Positions 6,571-20,300 of a stretch of 64,000 bases of DNA are shown in pieces. The notes beneath the pieces are model-generated. The model saw only the letters and a program-made list of their open reading frames with translations. It had not been told where the DNA came from and ran no database searches. The position numbers and the translations under genes were made by a program. Position 1 is the first letter of the stretch. Each line of letters starts with the position of its first letter. Source of the DNA: an uncultured Clostridia bacterium (GTDB lineage Bacteria; Bacillota; Clostridia; Lachnospirales; Lachnospiraceae); assembly GCA_947303805.1 (NCBI GenBank), contig CAMYZE010000010.1, positions 1 to 64,000 on the forward strand, given 5' to 3'.

Positions 6571-8226
6571 TTAAATGTATCTAGTTTCAATTATTTTCAT
6601 AGCAACCTTTACTCCATCTGCCGCACATGAAATAATTCCACCGCCATGGCCCAATCCTTCACCGCATGGATAGTAATTTTTGACATTACACATATAGTTT
6701 TCATCTCTATCAAGTTTCACAGGGCTACTTGTCCTTGTCTCTACCCCAGCAATTATAAATTGAGCACCTTCTTGTATTGGCGAGCTTTGCGAGCCCTTAT
6801 AGAACCCTGGAATAATCTTATTGAAATGTTTTAGTGCCTTCTCTATGTCTTCGTTAATATTAAACTTAAGTCCCAAATCATCAAACACAGTCTTAAGTTT
6901 TTCGCTATACTTCGCCTGCCCTTTAAAAACATCTTCAGGGCAAATGTCACTACCCTTACTCGACACATATGGAATAAAACCTTTTTCAAGCTCAAATGCC
7001 TTCTTCTCAATCATCTCTTGAAACTCAATCATTCGTACGGGCGAGTTATACGAGCACTCTCGTACGGGCGAGTTATACGAGCCCAATACATCTTCTGGCG
7101 TTATAGTCTCAACTATCGCCGAATTCGCATATTTCCCACTTCTATCATTATAGCTCATACCATTTATAGAAAGCATACCATTATAATTTGAAGAATTGAT
7201 AATATACCCTCCTGGACACATACAAAAACTATAAACAGAATGACCGTTGCCTACATCGTAAGTAAGTTTATAAGTCGCAGGCCCCAATTTATCTACGTAT
7301 GGGCGAGTTTTACAAGCCCCACCATACTGCGACTCATTAATCATCTCTTGTCTATGTGCAATTCTATATCCAATTGCAAATGGCTTAGGTTTCAAATCAA
7401 AACCATTCTCAATCAGCTCTCTAAATGTGTCGCGGCTACTATTCCCAATTGCCAAAATAATTGGAGCATTTGTAGGGGCGAGCTTTGCGAGCCCATTTTC
7501 AAAAACCAACTTCGTATTATAATGTACTTCTCCACCTAACTTTATTATCTCATCGCGAATACTTTTAATTACATCTACCAACTTATCTGTCCCGATATGT
7601 GGCATATTTTCATAAAGTATTCTCGCATCCGCGCCGAATTTCACAAAGGTCTCAAGTATAAAATGATAAATTCCTGTTTTATCTTTATTATTTGTATTTA
7701 GTTTACCATCTGAAAATGCTCCTGCACCGCCTTCACCAAAGCAGACATTTGACTCTTCATCAAGCTCCATAGTTTTGAAAAATTTATCTACGTCTTTAGT
7801 TCTATCGTCAAGAGATTTCCCACGTTCAATTATTATTGGTTTAAGACCGTTGAGTGCAAATATGTATGAAGCAAAAATTCCAGCTGGTCCGAAACCTACG
7901 ACAACAGGGCGGATAGTGGGATCGTGAAACTCGCCTGTACGAGATCTCGCAATTGGGTTAAAAGAAACTGGCTCGTAAAACTCGCACGTACGATGCCCTA
8001 CTGCGGGCTCGTGAAACTCGCCCCTACGAGTGCCTACAAAGTCAAAGGCGATGTTGTAGACAAATAAGATATTTTTTTGGTCGCGGGCGTCAATTGATTT
8101 ATGTAATATAATAAGCGTAGACCAATCAATGTCGGCAACACTCACACCAACTGTTTTAGCAATCTTCCTTTTGAAATCTTCATCACTATGATAAATATTC
8201 AATTTTATCTGATTCAACTTATACAA
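6571..8226 (-). CDS. NAD(P)/FAD-dependent dehydrogenase carrying dispersed-element insertions
   Basis: 551 residues. After an N-terminal domain of about 75 residues comes the FAD-binding Rossmann motif VVVGFGPAGIFASYIFA, followed by IIIERGKSLDDRT. GEGGAGAFSDGKL and the C-terminal CGEGLGHGGGIISCAADG complete the signature of the conserved FAD-dependent oxidoreductase family COG2509. The substrate is unknown. The gene carries eight in-frame copies of the dispersed element. Three (RTGEFHDP, RTCEFYEP, RRGEFHEP types) form a linker of about 45 residues before the Rossmann fold; the rest read GLAKLAPT, CKTRPYV, a tandem SYNSPVR pair and SQSSPI. The start is a TTG at 8226 with an in-frame stop just upstream and a poor SD. 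Confidence 0.87.
   Translation of the reverse strand: MYKLNQIKLNIYHSDEDFKRKIAKTVGVSVADIDWSTLIILHKSIDARDQKNILFVYNIAFDFVGTRRGEFHEPAVGHRTCEFYEPVSFNPIARSRTGEFHDPTIRPVVVGFGPAGIFASYIFALNGLKPIIIERGKSLDDRTKDVDKFFKTMELDEESNVCFGEGGAGAFSDGKLNTNNKDKTGIYHFILETFVKFGADARILYENMPHIGTDKLVDVIKSIRDEIIKLGGEVHYNTKLVFENGLAKLAPTNAPIILAIGNSSRDTFRELIENGFDLKPKPFAIGYRIAHRQEMINESQYGGACKTRPYVDKLGPATYKLTYDVGNGHSVYSFCMCPGGYIINSSNYNGMLSINGMSYNDRSGKYANSAIVETITPEDVLGSYNSPVRECSYNSPVRMIEFQEMIEKKAFELEKGFIPYVSSKGSDICPEDVFKGQAKYSEKLKTVFDDLGLKFNINEDIEKALKHFNKIIPGFYKGSQSSPIQEGAQFIIAGVETRTSSPVKLDRDENYMCNVKNYYPCGEGLGHGGGIISCAADGVKVAMKIIETRYI
6774..6796 (+). repeat. Dispersed element copy (in FAD gene)
   Basis: A variant with GGCGAGCTTTGCGAGCCC. 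The gene reads it antisense as GSQSSP. The outer arm is degenerate. Confidence 0.6.
7033..7084 (+). repeat. Dispersed element, two tandem copies (in FAD gene)
   Basis: Two nearly identical copies at a 27-bp period (nine codons). The gene reads the antisense strand as a repeated SYNSPVR. The TAG that would stop this frame in the consensus is TAT in both copies. Confidence 0.85.
7294..7320 (+). repeat. Dispersed element copy (in FAD gene)
   Basis: The core GGGCGAGTTTTAC-AAGCCCC is present; the gene reads it as GACKTRPYV in another frame than the copy at 7033. Confidence 0.75.
7471..7494 (+). repeat. Dispersed element copy (in FAD gene)
   Basis: GTAGGGGCGAGC followed by TTTGCGAGCCC, read by the gene as GLAKLAPT. 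Confidence 0.8.
7918..8029 (-). repeat. Dispersed element, three spaced copies (in FAD gene)
   Basis: Copies at 7918-7942, 7970-7993 and 8005-8029. They are offset by 51 and 36 bp, both whole codon numbers. All three are read in the same frame as R-x-x-E-F-x-x-P octapeptides (RTGEFHDP, RTCEFYEP, RRGEFHEP). Confidence 0.9.
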
Positions 8227-8289
8227 ATGATACCAAAAATGCTATAGGTTTTGGGGATTTTCCAACCAAATAAACGCACAGGCTCAACC

Positions 8290-8325
8290 TCTACATAGAG
8301 CTCGTGAAACTCACCCGTACTTAGT
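8290..8325 (-). repeat. Degenerate dispersed element after the giant gene
   Basis: CTCGTGAAACTCACCCGTAC is recognisable on the plus strand. The giant gene's TAG stop at 8329 lies in a CAGTAGGGG context that looks like the start of another decayed copy. No convincing intrinsic terminator is seen in 8227-8328. Confidence 0.55.
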
Positions 8326-8328
8326 CCC

Positions 8329-11300
8329 CTACTGAGCGTTGAGGGCATTGGTTAAGGCGACATTCTCGCGTCCTCGGTCGGCTGCATCTTCAGACATGTA
8401 GTGAAGTTTGCCGTTGTAAGTTATCACACCCACCTGCATAATTCCCTTTGCATCGAAGAAGAAATTGTCATATGAGCTTCCAGTGTTCTTTATAGCATAC
8501 ATTCCATTAGTGACAATCACTGGAGCACCTGCATCTGTAAATATTACAAAGCTCCACGAATTTCCTATAGGGTCGTATATCCATACACCTGCATCAATTT
8601 TCTTCACGCCATTAACTGGTTGTATATATTCACCATTAGCATCAAATTCATATACTATGCCATCTATTGTCTTTGCTCCAGAACATAGTGCTCCAACATA
8701 TCCTCCGCTTGTCTCTCCATAGTACATAGTGCCGTTAAATTTTATGAGTCCTACAAGCATTACACCATTTGAATTGAAGTAGTAATATCTTCCGCTACTC
8801 ATTCTATATATTCCGTTTGCAAGACAATCTAATCCATTCACTCTCACTGACTGATGTGGAATAGTTAAGTTTTCATATGCGTCTTCAGGTCTTACATTAA
8901 GTCCATATATCCAATAATTAATATTAGGATCATAAATCCAAGCACCCTTTGGTGGAATATTGTATACACCAGGTTTATTTTCAATCATTCCAACATATCC
9001 ACTTGACATAGCGCCACCAGGAAGTGTTCCTCCTCTGGCACCTCCTCCGCCGCCTCCGCCACCACCGCCTCCGCCGCCACCACCTCCGCCGCCGCCACCT
9101 CCGCCGCCACCACCATTATACTGCCAAATAGCGTAGATGTTTATTTCAGAAGTTCTAGGACTATCATTTTTATAATTACTATTAAGAGCATAATTCGTGC
9201 CACTTCCATTTGGATTAGAATTATATCTCAATAAAGTATAATTAGCTTCACTAAATGTCGCAACTAACAAATACTCTTCACCTCTCGCTAGTGCTACTAA
9301 TCGAGTTGCCGTTCCGCCGTGTCCATTTGGATTCATTACCAATGTATAGTTGTCATAAGACCAACATGCATAAATAGTTACATTTCCACTTTCAGCTTGA
9401 GCTCTTGTAAATGTGCCTCTAGGTAAAGTTGCAGCATCATTAAAGTCTATAGGGTTAGCCTCTCCACTAGTTTTACTCCAACCTTCGTATCTCATATCAG
9501 TACGGCTTATCGCACCAGTATTTGAAATTAAGTGTATAGGTTCACTTAGTGTTGCAGTCATGCTCATAGAACCAGAGCCACCATTATTGTCAAATGTAAT
9601 AGTGAAGAATATTTCATTGAATTTAGAATTGTACTCAACTGTGTAGCCATCTATCGCTGACAGTCTACTTACATTAGCATTTGCATTAATCTCAGAAACT
9701 GAAGCAGCAGTCACTGCAACGAACTTATCAAATCTCCTCCATGCATCAGATGGTGACGATGGTACAGTTACCACATCATTGTACTTTACATTATTAACTC
9801 GTTTTAATACTGTACTTCCATTCTTAAATATGACATTGTACTTTATCTCATCCCAAATAGCATAGAGTTTTATCTCTTTTCCGTCTATATCTTCCTTGAC
9901 CTTCGTTGGGTAAGTAAGTTCTCCTCCATCTGATAACCAAGCAGTAGTTGATGTAGAACTTAGTGCCCAACCTACAAACTTGTGTCCTGTCCTTGTAAAT
10001 GTATTTGCATTTACACGAGTAGTCACACTTAATGTTGCATGTTGTGGTGACATAGGCGTTCCACCATCTGCACCATTACTATGATATGCTATAGTGTATC
10101 TTACTTCATCGTATTCAACAATATAGTTAAATATCGCATCATCTTCTTCAGTGAGATTAGTTATCAAGTCATCTGGATTCAAAGTCTTATATTCATTTTT
10201 TGGCATTATTGAAGTAGTTGCTTCGCCATGATAAATAGTGTTTACCCACTTATATCGACCAAACTTATATTTTTCTTTCTTAAATCCATCGGCATTAGGC
10301 ACCGTAGCAGTTTTAGCATATTCAGTGTCTATCCTCTTATCAGCACCTTGTGTGCCTGTGCCCTTATTAAATACGAGTGAATACTTGTTTACTTCCCATA
10401 CAGCATAGAGTTTTATCTCCTTGCCATCTATAGTCTCATCAACCATTGTAGGGTACACAAAAGCCCCTTTATTAGAAATCCATATATTAGTTGCTGTAGA
10501 ACTCGTTGCCCAGCCAAGGAAGTGATATCCAGTTTTAGCAAACTTATTCTCATTTATATAAGTGTCAGTACTTAGTGTAGCTCTCTGAACTGACATAGAG
10601 CCACTAGTCGCACCATTTCCATCAAATGATATAGTATAAGTTATCTCATCAAATGTAGGCAAATAAGTCACAACCGCATCGTCAACCTCTATGAGACTTA
10701 CTACACTTTCATTTGCTTGTAATACTAATCTATCAGGTTTTGCTGTAGTAGCTACATGCAATATAGAAGTTGTAGAGTATGTAAAGTTTCTAAACTTATA
10801 TCTCTGTCTTACAAATGCCTCTGGCATAGTAGCAACTTCAAAATATGCGAGATCATTATACTCAGCTCTACTACTCTCGCTTTCGCTTTGTTCTATTATT
10901 ATAGAATAATTTATTTCTTCCCACATAGCTGTGAGTATAGCTTCGTCATTTGTAGTGAGATGATTATAGAGATTTATTTGCTCTCCCTCTTGGAGTAATC
11001 TATCTAAGCAGCTTGCCTTAAATCCTAAGAACTTAAATCCTCTAACTCTAAAGTCATTTTCAGGTATGGTAGTTATAGTATTTCTTGTAGCTCTAGAACT
11101 TGGTATGTTGCCAGTTATGATATGCTCTACTCCATTTATATCTCTTGCCACACCTCTATTATAGATTACGCTGTAAGAAGCAACATAGTCTATAACAACA
11201 TCATTTTCTCTACGATCTACAGTCAATGCTCTGCCTCTGCTCTTATCAGCACTAAATACTTGTTTATAAATATTAGTAGTGTATCCTTCTACATGTGAAG

Positions 11301-14300
11301 CATCCCAATTAGTGTATATAGTACCTGTAGCATCATCACTGTCAAATCCTATTCCAGTCATTTTAGAATTTACTGCATCTATCTTTGTGCCAGTTAATTG
11401 ATTGATAAATCCTGACGTGTTTTTAGATAAGATACCATATAGTACGTAGTTATCAGCTTCAGCACCATTGTATAATGCCTTAGCACCGTCAACTACTATG
11501 TGACCATTACCGATATCCAAAGTATCAATATCATTGCCGATATAAATCACAGCTCCTGTTGCATTTTTGTAAGTCTGTTTACTAAAGTTCTTGTAATCCA
11601 TCTTATTATCTTGCATCTCTAAAGATGAATCATCATTAAGACTTATCTTAGAAGTTGTTATGAATCTATCATGATTTGCAGTATTTTCTTTTAAGATGGT
11701 ATTGTTGTTAATCTTAACTACAGCATCATTATTCAAGATAAATTCATTTGCACCTATGTTTATGAGCATGCAAGCTTCTGCAGTTTCATTATTAATTATC
11801 TTTGTCTCTCCGCCATTAAATACCAGGTCATTATTTCCACTATAGATAAGTGCTGTAGTTAATCTCATACTTGGGTCAGTCCAACTATGAACCCATGCTC
11901 TACCAAACTTAAATCCATCTATAGTAGTGTCACCCTCAAATATAACCTTTCCTGACACAGATTTAATTACACCATAATCAAGCTTTGCCTCAGTAGTATT
12001 TATAAACTTAGTATCACCACTGAATACAAGTTCGCCTTCATTTTCAATTACTGCGTTTAATACCTTACCAGACCTTAAATTGTCTTTTATAGTAGCATCC
12101 CCATCAAATACAAGTTTTCCTGTGTCTGTTATGAATATTAATGAATATTCTTGGTTGGCATTATTTTGTATACTTATATCACCAGATAAATAAGTTTTGT
12201 TAGATACATTTATAAACTTATTTGATACGTTGGCCACATTGTTTTCCATTCTAAAGTTACTTATAGTAGCCACTACACCAAGATCAAGCATAGTATATAT
12301 TGATCTATTTGTATTATTATTTACGATGCTTAAATTTTCGGCACTCAACTTGAAGTCATCTCCGCCATTTGCTTTCAAGATTTCTCTAATCAAAGTATTG
12401 TTTTCAATAGTTAAATCATAAAGTTCTGTATCAACTTTATCAACATTTATCAAATCTAAATCTCTGTTATTAAACTTAGTTATACTTGCACTTGATAATA
12501 ATAGTCGTGCATCTTTGTCAGTTGCATAAGTCATATTAATCAACTTATGTTCGCCGCTTACCGCCCCAGCAGTCTTAGGCATTATAAACACATTGAATAA
12601 CTCCAAGTCATTCTTTGTACTTGCATTAGCATTAAACATCTTATCAGCACTAATTCTAATAGTGCGTTTGCAAGACACTATGTTTACATTTATATTTTCA
12701 AATAAAACATCATTTTCTCTTCCGGATATCTCACCATTGCCTACACAATCTGTTATATTAAGTTTATAGTTAGTACCGGCAGGCGCTGTGAACTTAGCAT
12801 TAGTTATCTTATGACCATTTAAGCAGAGACTTAAGTCGCCAGTAAGTTGACACTCACCGCCAATATCTAAATCTTCATCTAAGTAATATCTACCTTTCGT
12901 CTTTAATCCCGAAATGCTATTTTCATAAATAAAATATAGTATAGAAGATGCGTGTGGTGCTATGCCTTTATGAGTAGAGCAAATGCTAGTATCTTCTACT
13001 CCACAAAGAGTATGAGCCATAAGTTCAGGTCCTATATATACATTTCCAGCCAAAACTACAGTTTTAATGCTTGGTCTAAGGAATGTGCTTGCCACAAATA
13101 TCTGACTAGCAGATGCCTTATCTATATCCTTGACTTTTGCGGCAGACCAGTCTACATACACAGTTCCACTACCATTTTCTTCATCATTGTCAAATGCTAT
13201 ATCACTTATCACAGAGTTTACAGCATCAAACTTGGTTCCTGCTGTCTGCTCTATAATTCCATTTATATTCTTAGAATATATAGCAAACAAATGGTTGCTT
13301 GAATCTGACGCAGTATCATTTATAGGAGTATTATTTCTTATAACGACAGCGCTACTTGCTATCTTAAATGTCTCTGACTCTTTTAAGTATATTATAGTAG
13401 ACCTTGTAGCACCTACTACACCGGTGCAATCAATTTTATTGTTCTCTACATATAGACTTGAGTCTCCTTCAAGTGATAAATTATTAGTTTCTATAAATTC
13501 TTGCAAACTAGTAGCATTTCTCTTTATAGTATTTGAATCTATAGTAAGTTTAGAATCTACTAATCTTATCTCATTAGTGAAACTCAAGAACTTAGTAGAA
13601 GTGGTTGTATTACAATTCTTTATTGAAACATTTGCATCCTCTAAAAGTAAACTATTATTTGCAGTTTGCATCAATCCATAGTTTGCATCTTTATATTCCA
13701 CATTTTCTATAGATATTTCACCTCTGTATGTGATGCTATTTGCATTAATGAGTTTGTTGCACTTTACTAATTCTACATCAGTATCATTCATATATAGACT
13801 GCCTGATCGTAAATTTAAAAAGCAACCAGCTGAACTATCAATATCATATATATATGAATTATCTATAGTCACATCACCAGATAAAATATCTATAAGATTA
13901 TTCGCTTGATCATTGGAGATATTTATTAACTTAGAATTAATTATAGTCATGTCGCAATCTTGTAATACTATTAATCTGTTACTAAAAATACTTTCAATTT
14001 TTTCTAATGTAGATTCATATATAAGTATTTCTCCACTGCGTACAGTAATAAATGATCCATTACCACCAAAAATATCACTGAGTGTTGATTTAACAATCGA
14101 CAAATTGCCTGATTCTAACCATATCAACTCTGCAAGACTACTTTGAAGGCGAAGCAAATTAGAATTTTTTATCGAAATATCACCATTTTGCACATTAATA
14201 AATGCTTTTTGATACCCGCCAAGTAAAGCATCCATATTTGAATTTAATATAGTTAAATCTCCAGATTGCAAATCTATAAACTTATCATCAGACGATTGTA

Positions 14301-17300
14301 TATCAAAGTTAGCTATGCTGCTACTTGAAAGTATGATATCAGTTTTATTTGCTGTTATGAAACTTCCCTTAGCACCAGTAATTGCATCTTCTCTAAAGTC
14401 AACATTATAAAATGTCATGCTATTCGTACTTACTGTGTCTCTTGTCACATTTACAAATTTCTTTGTCTTTATAGTGATAGAACTTGTAGATAAGATATTT
14501 GGATATGTATCGTTGAACATAGGGGCATCACCATAATCTTTACTAATTGTGACATCATTTCCTCTACAGTTAGTTATATACACTTTATATCCATTTCCAT
14601 TAGTTATTCTAAGTCTATTTAGAGAATAACCATTTAGACATAGATATAAGTCTCCGCTCAAAGTAAATTGATTACCAGCCGGATTATCTATATTTTTAGC
14701 AAGGAAGAACTTACCTCCTGCCGCCAAAGTTTCTGCTCTATAGCAAGGTTTATAATTTAGCAACTCTTCATGAGGAGCTATTCCTTCATGATGGCACAAA
14801 CTACTTGTAGCAACTCCACAGGCAGTATGCTCGTGTCCTCCATATGCTACCCAAAGGTCTCCTTCTACCATTCTTATAGTGAGATATGGGTCATCAAATT
14901 TATAAGGTGTAAAGTGAGTCTTATACATAGTGTCTGTGTATCCACTTACATTTGTAGCATTGAAGTTTTCATAAACTTTACCCTCAATTGAATTGAGTGA
15001 TGGGCAGATACGAATATTTTCTATATAAGTATTCTCACCATCAAGTTTTGTGCCAGGAGCTTGTACTATAAATCCATTGGTTGCAATAGATTTAATACCT
15101 GAAACAACTAGAGCATCTGACTCCTCTAATATAGTATTGTTATCTTTAATATAAATATATCCATTTTCAATGTTGATATATTTGCCGTCTTTTATCTCTA
15201 CTATTCCACCATCAATATTGTACTTATTATGTATATTATTATCTTTAATTACTATACTTGAAGTTCCCTTTAAATTATATCCGCCATCCACAGATAGCAA
15301 TCCACCTTGCGAGTGCTTAACTTTATTGCCAGTTACACTTAGCAAACTATTATTCATCTCAAATTCTACAGCTCTAAGTACATAACTAAATGTTGTACTA
15401 TCTACGTCATATGTAGTATTAGAAATATTTAATATTGCATCATCCATCGATAATTTTCCAAGAGGGAAATAGAATATAGACGAATCCTCAGAACAATCGC
15501 CAAATTCAAAATCAGATATATTTACATTTCCACCAATCTGCATATTGCCTGCAATTTTAAATGCATGATATCCAAGTTTTTCCTGCTTAAATGTCGTGTT
15601 GCCTACTATACTTATAGTGGATTTATTAGGGTCACTAAACCACCTTTCTGCGAATATAATACTCTTTCCTCGTGCATGATTGTTATTTTGCACTAATGTA
15701 TTTCCATCAAATGTCACAGTAGCCGCTGGTGGTGTAGTAGATGAATCATATGGAATATACACAGTCTCTTGTCCAAAATTATTATCAGCTATAGTCGTAT
15801 CTACAAATGAAATATTAGCAAAACTAGTCTTTACAAGCATGTCAAGATTATTATTATTAAATTTAGAATCTATAATCTCTACATCACCCTTATCCAAATT
15901 CAAAATACTTCTACGATAAGGAGACTCTGTTTTTATACTATATCCTGCTACACTTATACTTGAAAGCACTACATTTCCTAGTACACTGCTCTTCATAAAG
16001 CCATAATTATTTGTAGTTATTTCGCCTGATTTTCTTTGACCAAACTTTACGTTATAATACTCTGCTTCATAATAATCTAATGAATAAGAATCACCATAGA
16101 AGAATAATTTGTCAGTTTTTACTTCTATAGTATTATTAGAAATTATGCCTCCTGACACATTAAAATAGAATGTACGATCTTCTGCCACTTCTATTGATCC
16201 TCCACCCACACAGTCAGTTATATAGACATTATATTTTACATCATAACTATTAGGATAAATTTCACAATTTACCATTTTATGACCTGCTAAACATAGATAT
16301 AAATCTCCCGTAATAGTCATTCGGATGCCAACCAAATCCTGTTCTAACACATAGCAGCCATTTTGTGGTGGATTTATGCTAAGATCTACATCCGAACTAG
16401 GGATATAATTCATAGTTGCTGTATGAACAGCTATTCCTCTATGTGTACAAGTATCGTGTTCGCTTGTCCCACAGAGCTTATGAACATGCGGCAGAACTCC
16501 GATCTTTACATCATTTCCATACATAAATGTTTCTACAAAGCTATATCTAACTGTATCAGGTCTAAATACTTCTTTGTGGATGTCAGGAGTATATCCTTCT
16601 ACTGTCTCACTAGTCCAATTCTTAATTACATACCCTTCACCATAAAGTTTTTTTGTAGCCTTACTATCATCGAAAATTATGCTATCTATTATACTGTCAT
16701 TTGCATTTATCTTGGTGCCGTCAGTTTGTTTCAACATATAATCTACAGTAGAGCCTGTCGCAATAGCATATAATCCAAATACGTGCTTTGAAATGCCAAA
16801 ACTTGCACCTACATCTATAGCACTATTACTTGCTATACGAATAATTGTATTTGAAAGAGTAATAGCATTGTCATTTTTTTCTACTAAATAAACACTTGTT
16901 CTCGCAGTAGATAAATTGTCTCTACCATAGAAACTAAAATTATTCTCGCTCAAATCAAATTTAGAATTTCCAACAAATGTCAATCCCTTGTAACCATTAA
17001 ATTGAATCATGCCAATATTTTTATCTTCAGACATATTTCCAGCAAATTTATTATTCTTGACATTTAATTCACCATTTCGTATCTCAAATATAACACCTGC
17101 TTCCCAATAATAACCACGATATCCAAAGAGGTTAAATAGAGTACTGTAGTCAAGATAGCCATTTGCATTGGTAGTATAAGTCAAATCACAGTTCTCTATA
17201 TTAAGGCTTCCACCCTCTATTATGAAACTATTTAGTCTACCACCATAAATAAAGTCAACTGAATTTGTATCCACTTTAGTTCTTAAGTTTTTAACTGTGG

Positions 17301-20300
17301 TATTACCTTTAATTCTAATATTTTTCGATGTGCCATGCCCCGGACTAGTATCAGTCACATTTATAAACCCATTGTTTATATAATGATTGCCATCATCTTC
17401 AAAAATACTTTCACCCGCAAAGTCTAATAGACCATTGCCATTAATATAGAAAATCGAACCTTTTTCTACACTATTATTTTTAAATCTAAATTGTCCATCA
17501 AGAGTAAGATTGATATCTCCGCTAACAGTGCCTGTTGTTCTAGTATTAAATACTCCGGAATTTGCATCAGTATTAGTTGTTCCAAAAGTATTATCATATA
17601 TACTATTGTCACCATATAATAAAACATCTGTACTTAGTCCAAGATTCATAAAAGTATTATTTACTATATTATCGTGAAAATCCAAACCAGTAATATTAAC
17701 TTTTTCATTGCTATTAGAGTAAATAAAACAATTCATTGTAGAATTATCAATAGTTATATTGCTAAGTGTTGCTGTATTTTTATGCTGTAGATGCATAAAT
17801 GTATCAAGATTACTACTTCTTGATATAAAGTTCTCAATACTAAAACTATCGCCTTTAACTAAATCAAAGAATCTACCATAAGTATTATTATAGTCCTTAA
17901 CATTAGTTATAGTGTGCTTCACATCGTCAGAATCACTAATTGGGCTGAACCAATACATATTTGGTCTATAAGTATTTGTGCCAAAAGGATTCATTGTATT
18001 ATTTATAAATTCTACATTATCAAATACATTTTCAGCATCTGAGTTTTGATATTCATACCCTTTTATCATATTACTGTACATAACGTTATCTATAAATTTA
18101 GTATCATAGATTTTCAAACACTTATTATATTGTGTAGAAATTATACCATCATACAAATATTCATTTGATCCTTTTATGCCTACAAAACTTACACTTGAAA
18201 TTATAATATTTGATGTAGGTAGACCGCTGCCTATTTTATCACTTATAAATCCACTTGTTGTTTGATCAGAATATTGTCTAAACTCTATATTATAGAATAA
18301 TAAATCACCCAATAGAGCACTTGAATCTGATGATACTCTAATTACTGCATCTCTTTGAGTAGCATTTATTTTTCCTCCAGATGACATCATACTATATTCT
18401 TTAACTTGATTTGAGTAATACCGAGTAGCAGGCATGTTGAAGCTTGCTTCATTTTCACTACAGTTACATATATAGACACCGTGTTCTTTTGATGTCAGAC
18501 GAAATGCAGTACTATTAAATGTCATGCTGTGACCATTTAGGCACAAATACAAATCACCATTCAAATTGATTTCTTGATCAGAAAATGAAGTATAATCCTT
18601 ATATAAGAAGAACTTGCCGCCATTTTTTACATTTGCCTCAAATGTTCTAGTCTCAGAATTAATTATGATTGGCTTATACTCCAATATCTCAGTGTGAGGG
18701 GCTATGCCTCTATGATTACATTCCTTATTCGGACTGCAACCACAGATTTTGTGATGTTGGAGAGCTACAGATATTTCAAGGTGTGTTGTAGATCCGTTTC
18801 TATTAACTCCTGCATAACCATGTGAGTAAGGGTCAGCTATAAATATGCCCTCATAACAATAATCAGAATAGTTTTCAACATGGTCAGCATCCCAATTTTT
18901 GTAGACAACTCCTCTTCCATCAGATGTGCCTATAGCCATAGTGTCAACGTAACATTTATCATACTTAATTTTTGTATTTGGTAACTGCTCTATAAATCCA
19001 TCATTTCTACCTGTTTCTGAATAAATACCAAAGACATGATTATTATACTCATACATATAAGAAACATTTATCGAGTCATTGCCTTTTATCACCATATATG
19101 AATTACCTATCTTATAAGTAGAACCTGCCGGTACATAGACAGCAGAAACTTTACCAGTAGGGGTAGAAGTGAGATCAGCACAATCAAACATATTTTCAAT
19201 TATTTCAAGTGCGCCAACATTATTAAATGAAACGTGTTTTGTATTGATAATGCATTGAGCATCAGTCTTTCTAATAATTTTATTATTAGAAATAACTACT
19301 TTTCCATTTATACCAATTGCAGGTTCTGGTGTCACTTCAAATATGTTTTTTGAAAATTTATTGTTTGTTATCTCTACATTATCAAGTGTCGCAGTTGCTG
19401 TATTAGGTATGCTTAAAAGACTAAATGTTTCATTGTCATAAAACTCTGAATTAGTTATAGCTAATCTATTACCACTTGCTGATGACATAAAATAGTTAAT
19501 AAAAGCAACATCACGACCATCCTCATATGAACCGTGTGGATCCATTTTATTACTAAATATTTTTAAATTATCTATGTCAACATCTATATTTATAAATCTC
19601 AACAAGTACAAATTATATGCATTAAAATGTTTGTAGTAATCTGTCATACTTACACTTGATATTATCACTTTTTCTGTAGCAACATAATCTTCCCGCATTT
19701 CGATTAAAGGATATATTGTGCCTGGTATCGCTGTATCATTTCCCGTGCCTTCAAATTCAATATTATATAGTGTAAACGCGTCAGTGATACCATCAGCAAA
19801 CATTTCACCTTTAAAATTTATAGTGCCATTATTTGCAATTACATTTGGCTCTACTTCACGAGCAAATACTAAGTTTCCGTTATCTATTGTAGCAGTTTCA
19901 TCCTTACAGTTAGTTACATATAATTTATAACCATATGGGTTTGGTTCAGTAAATCTCACATTCTTTAAAGTTTTTCCATTTAGACAAATATAAGTATTAG
20001 CTGACAAATTGAAAGTCTTTCCTCCAAAATCAAGAACTTGTCCGCAGTCGTCATCTATATAGTAATACCAGTCAAATGTAGCATTACTAATACTTGACAA
20101 CAACCATTGACTTAGTGGTACATAGTTAATCTCTGTTGTATGTGTAGAGATAAGATTGTGATTACATTCTGACGAATCACTTGCTCCACATTCAAGGTGG
20201 TCATGAGAAATAAAGCGAATAAGTACATTACTACCATCTTTAATCATCTCATAAACCTTAGTATTTTGATCTTGTCTCATAGCAAACACAGACTTATATA

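Noticed and set aside
6548-6572. Imperfect palindrome TAACCACTA...TAGTGGCCGTTA after the FAD gene
   Set aside because: It could be a terminator, but the sequence after the stem on the minus strand is A-rich and not T-rich, so I do not call it.
9000-9040. TLPGG after the polyglycine as a possible sortase signal
   Set aside because: It is not LPXTG-like in context: no hydrophobic segment and positive tail follow, and the chain continues into wall-binding repeats.
19718-19930. Several plus-strand frames of 60-180 codons across 9-28 kb
   Set aside because: All are shadows of the giant minus-strand gene, lacking ribosome sites and recognisable protein features.
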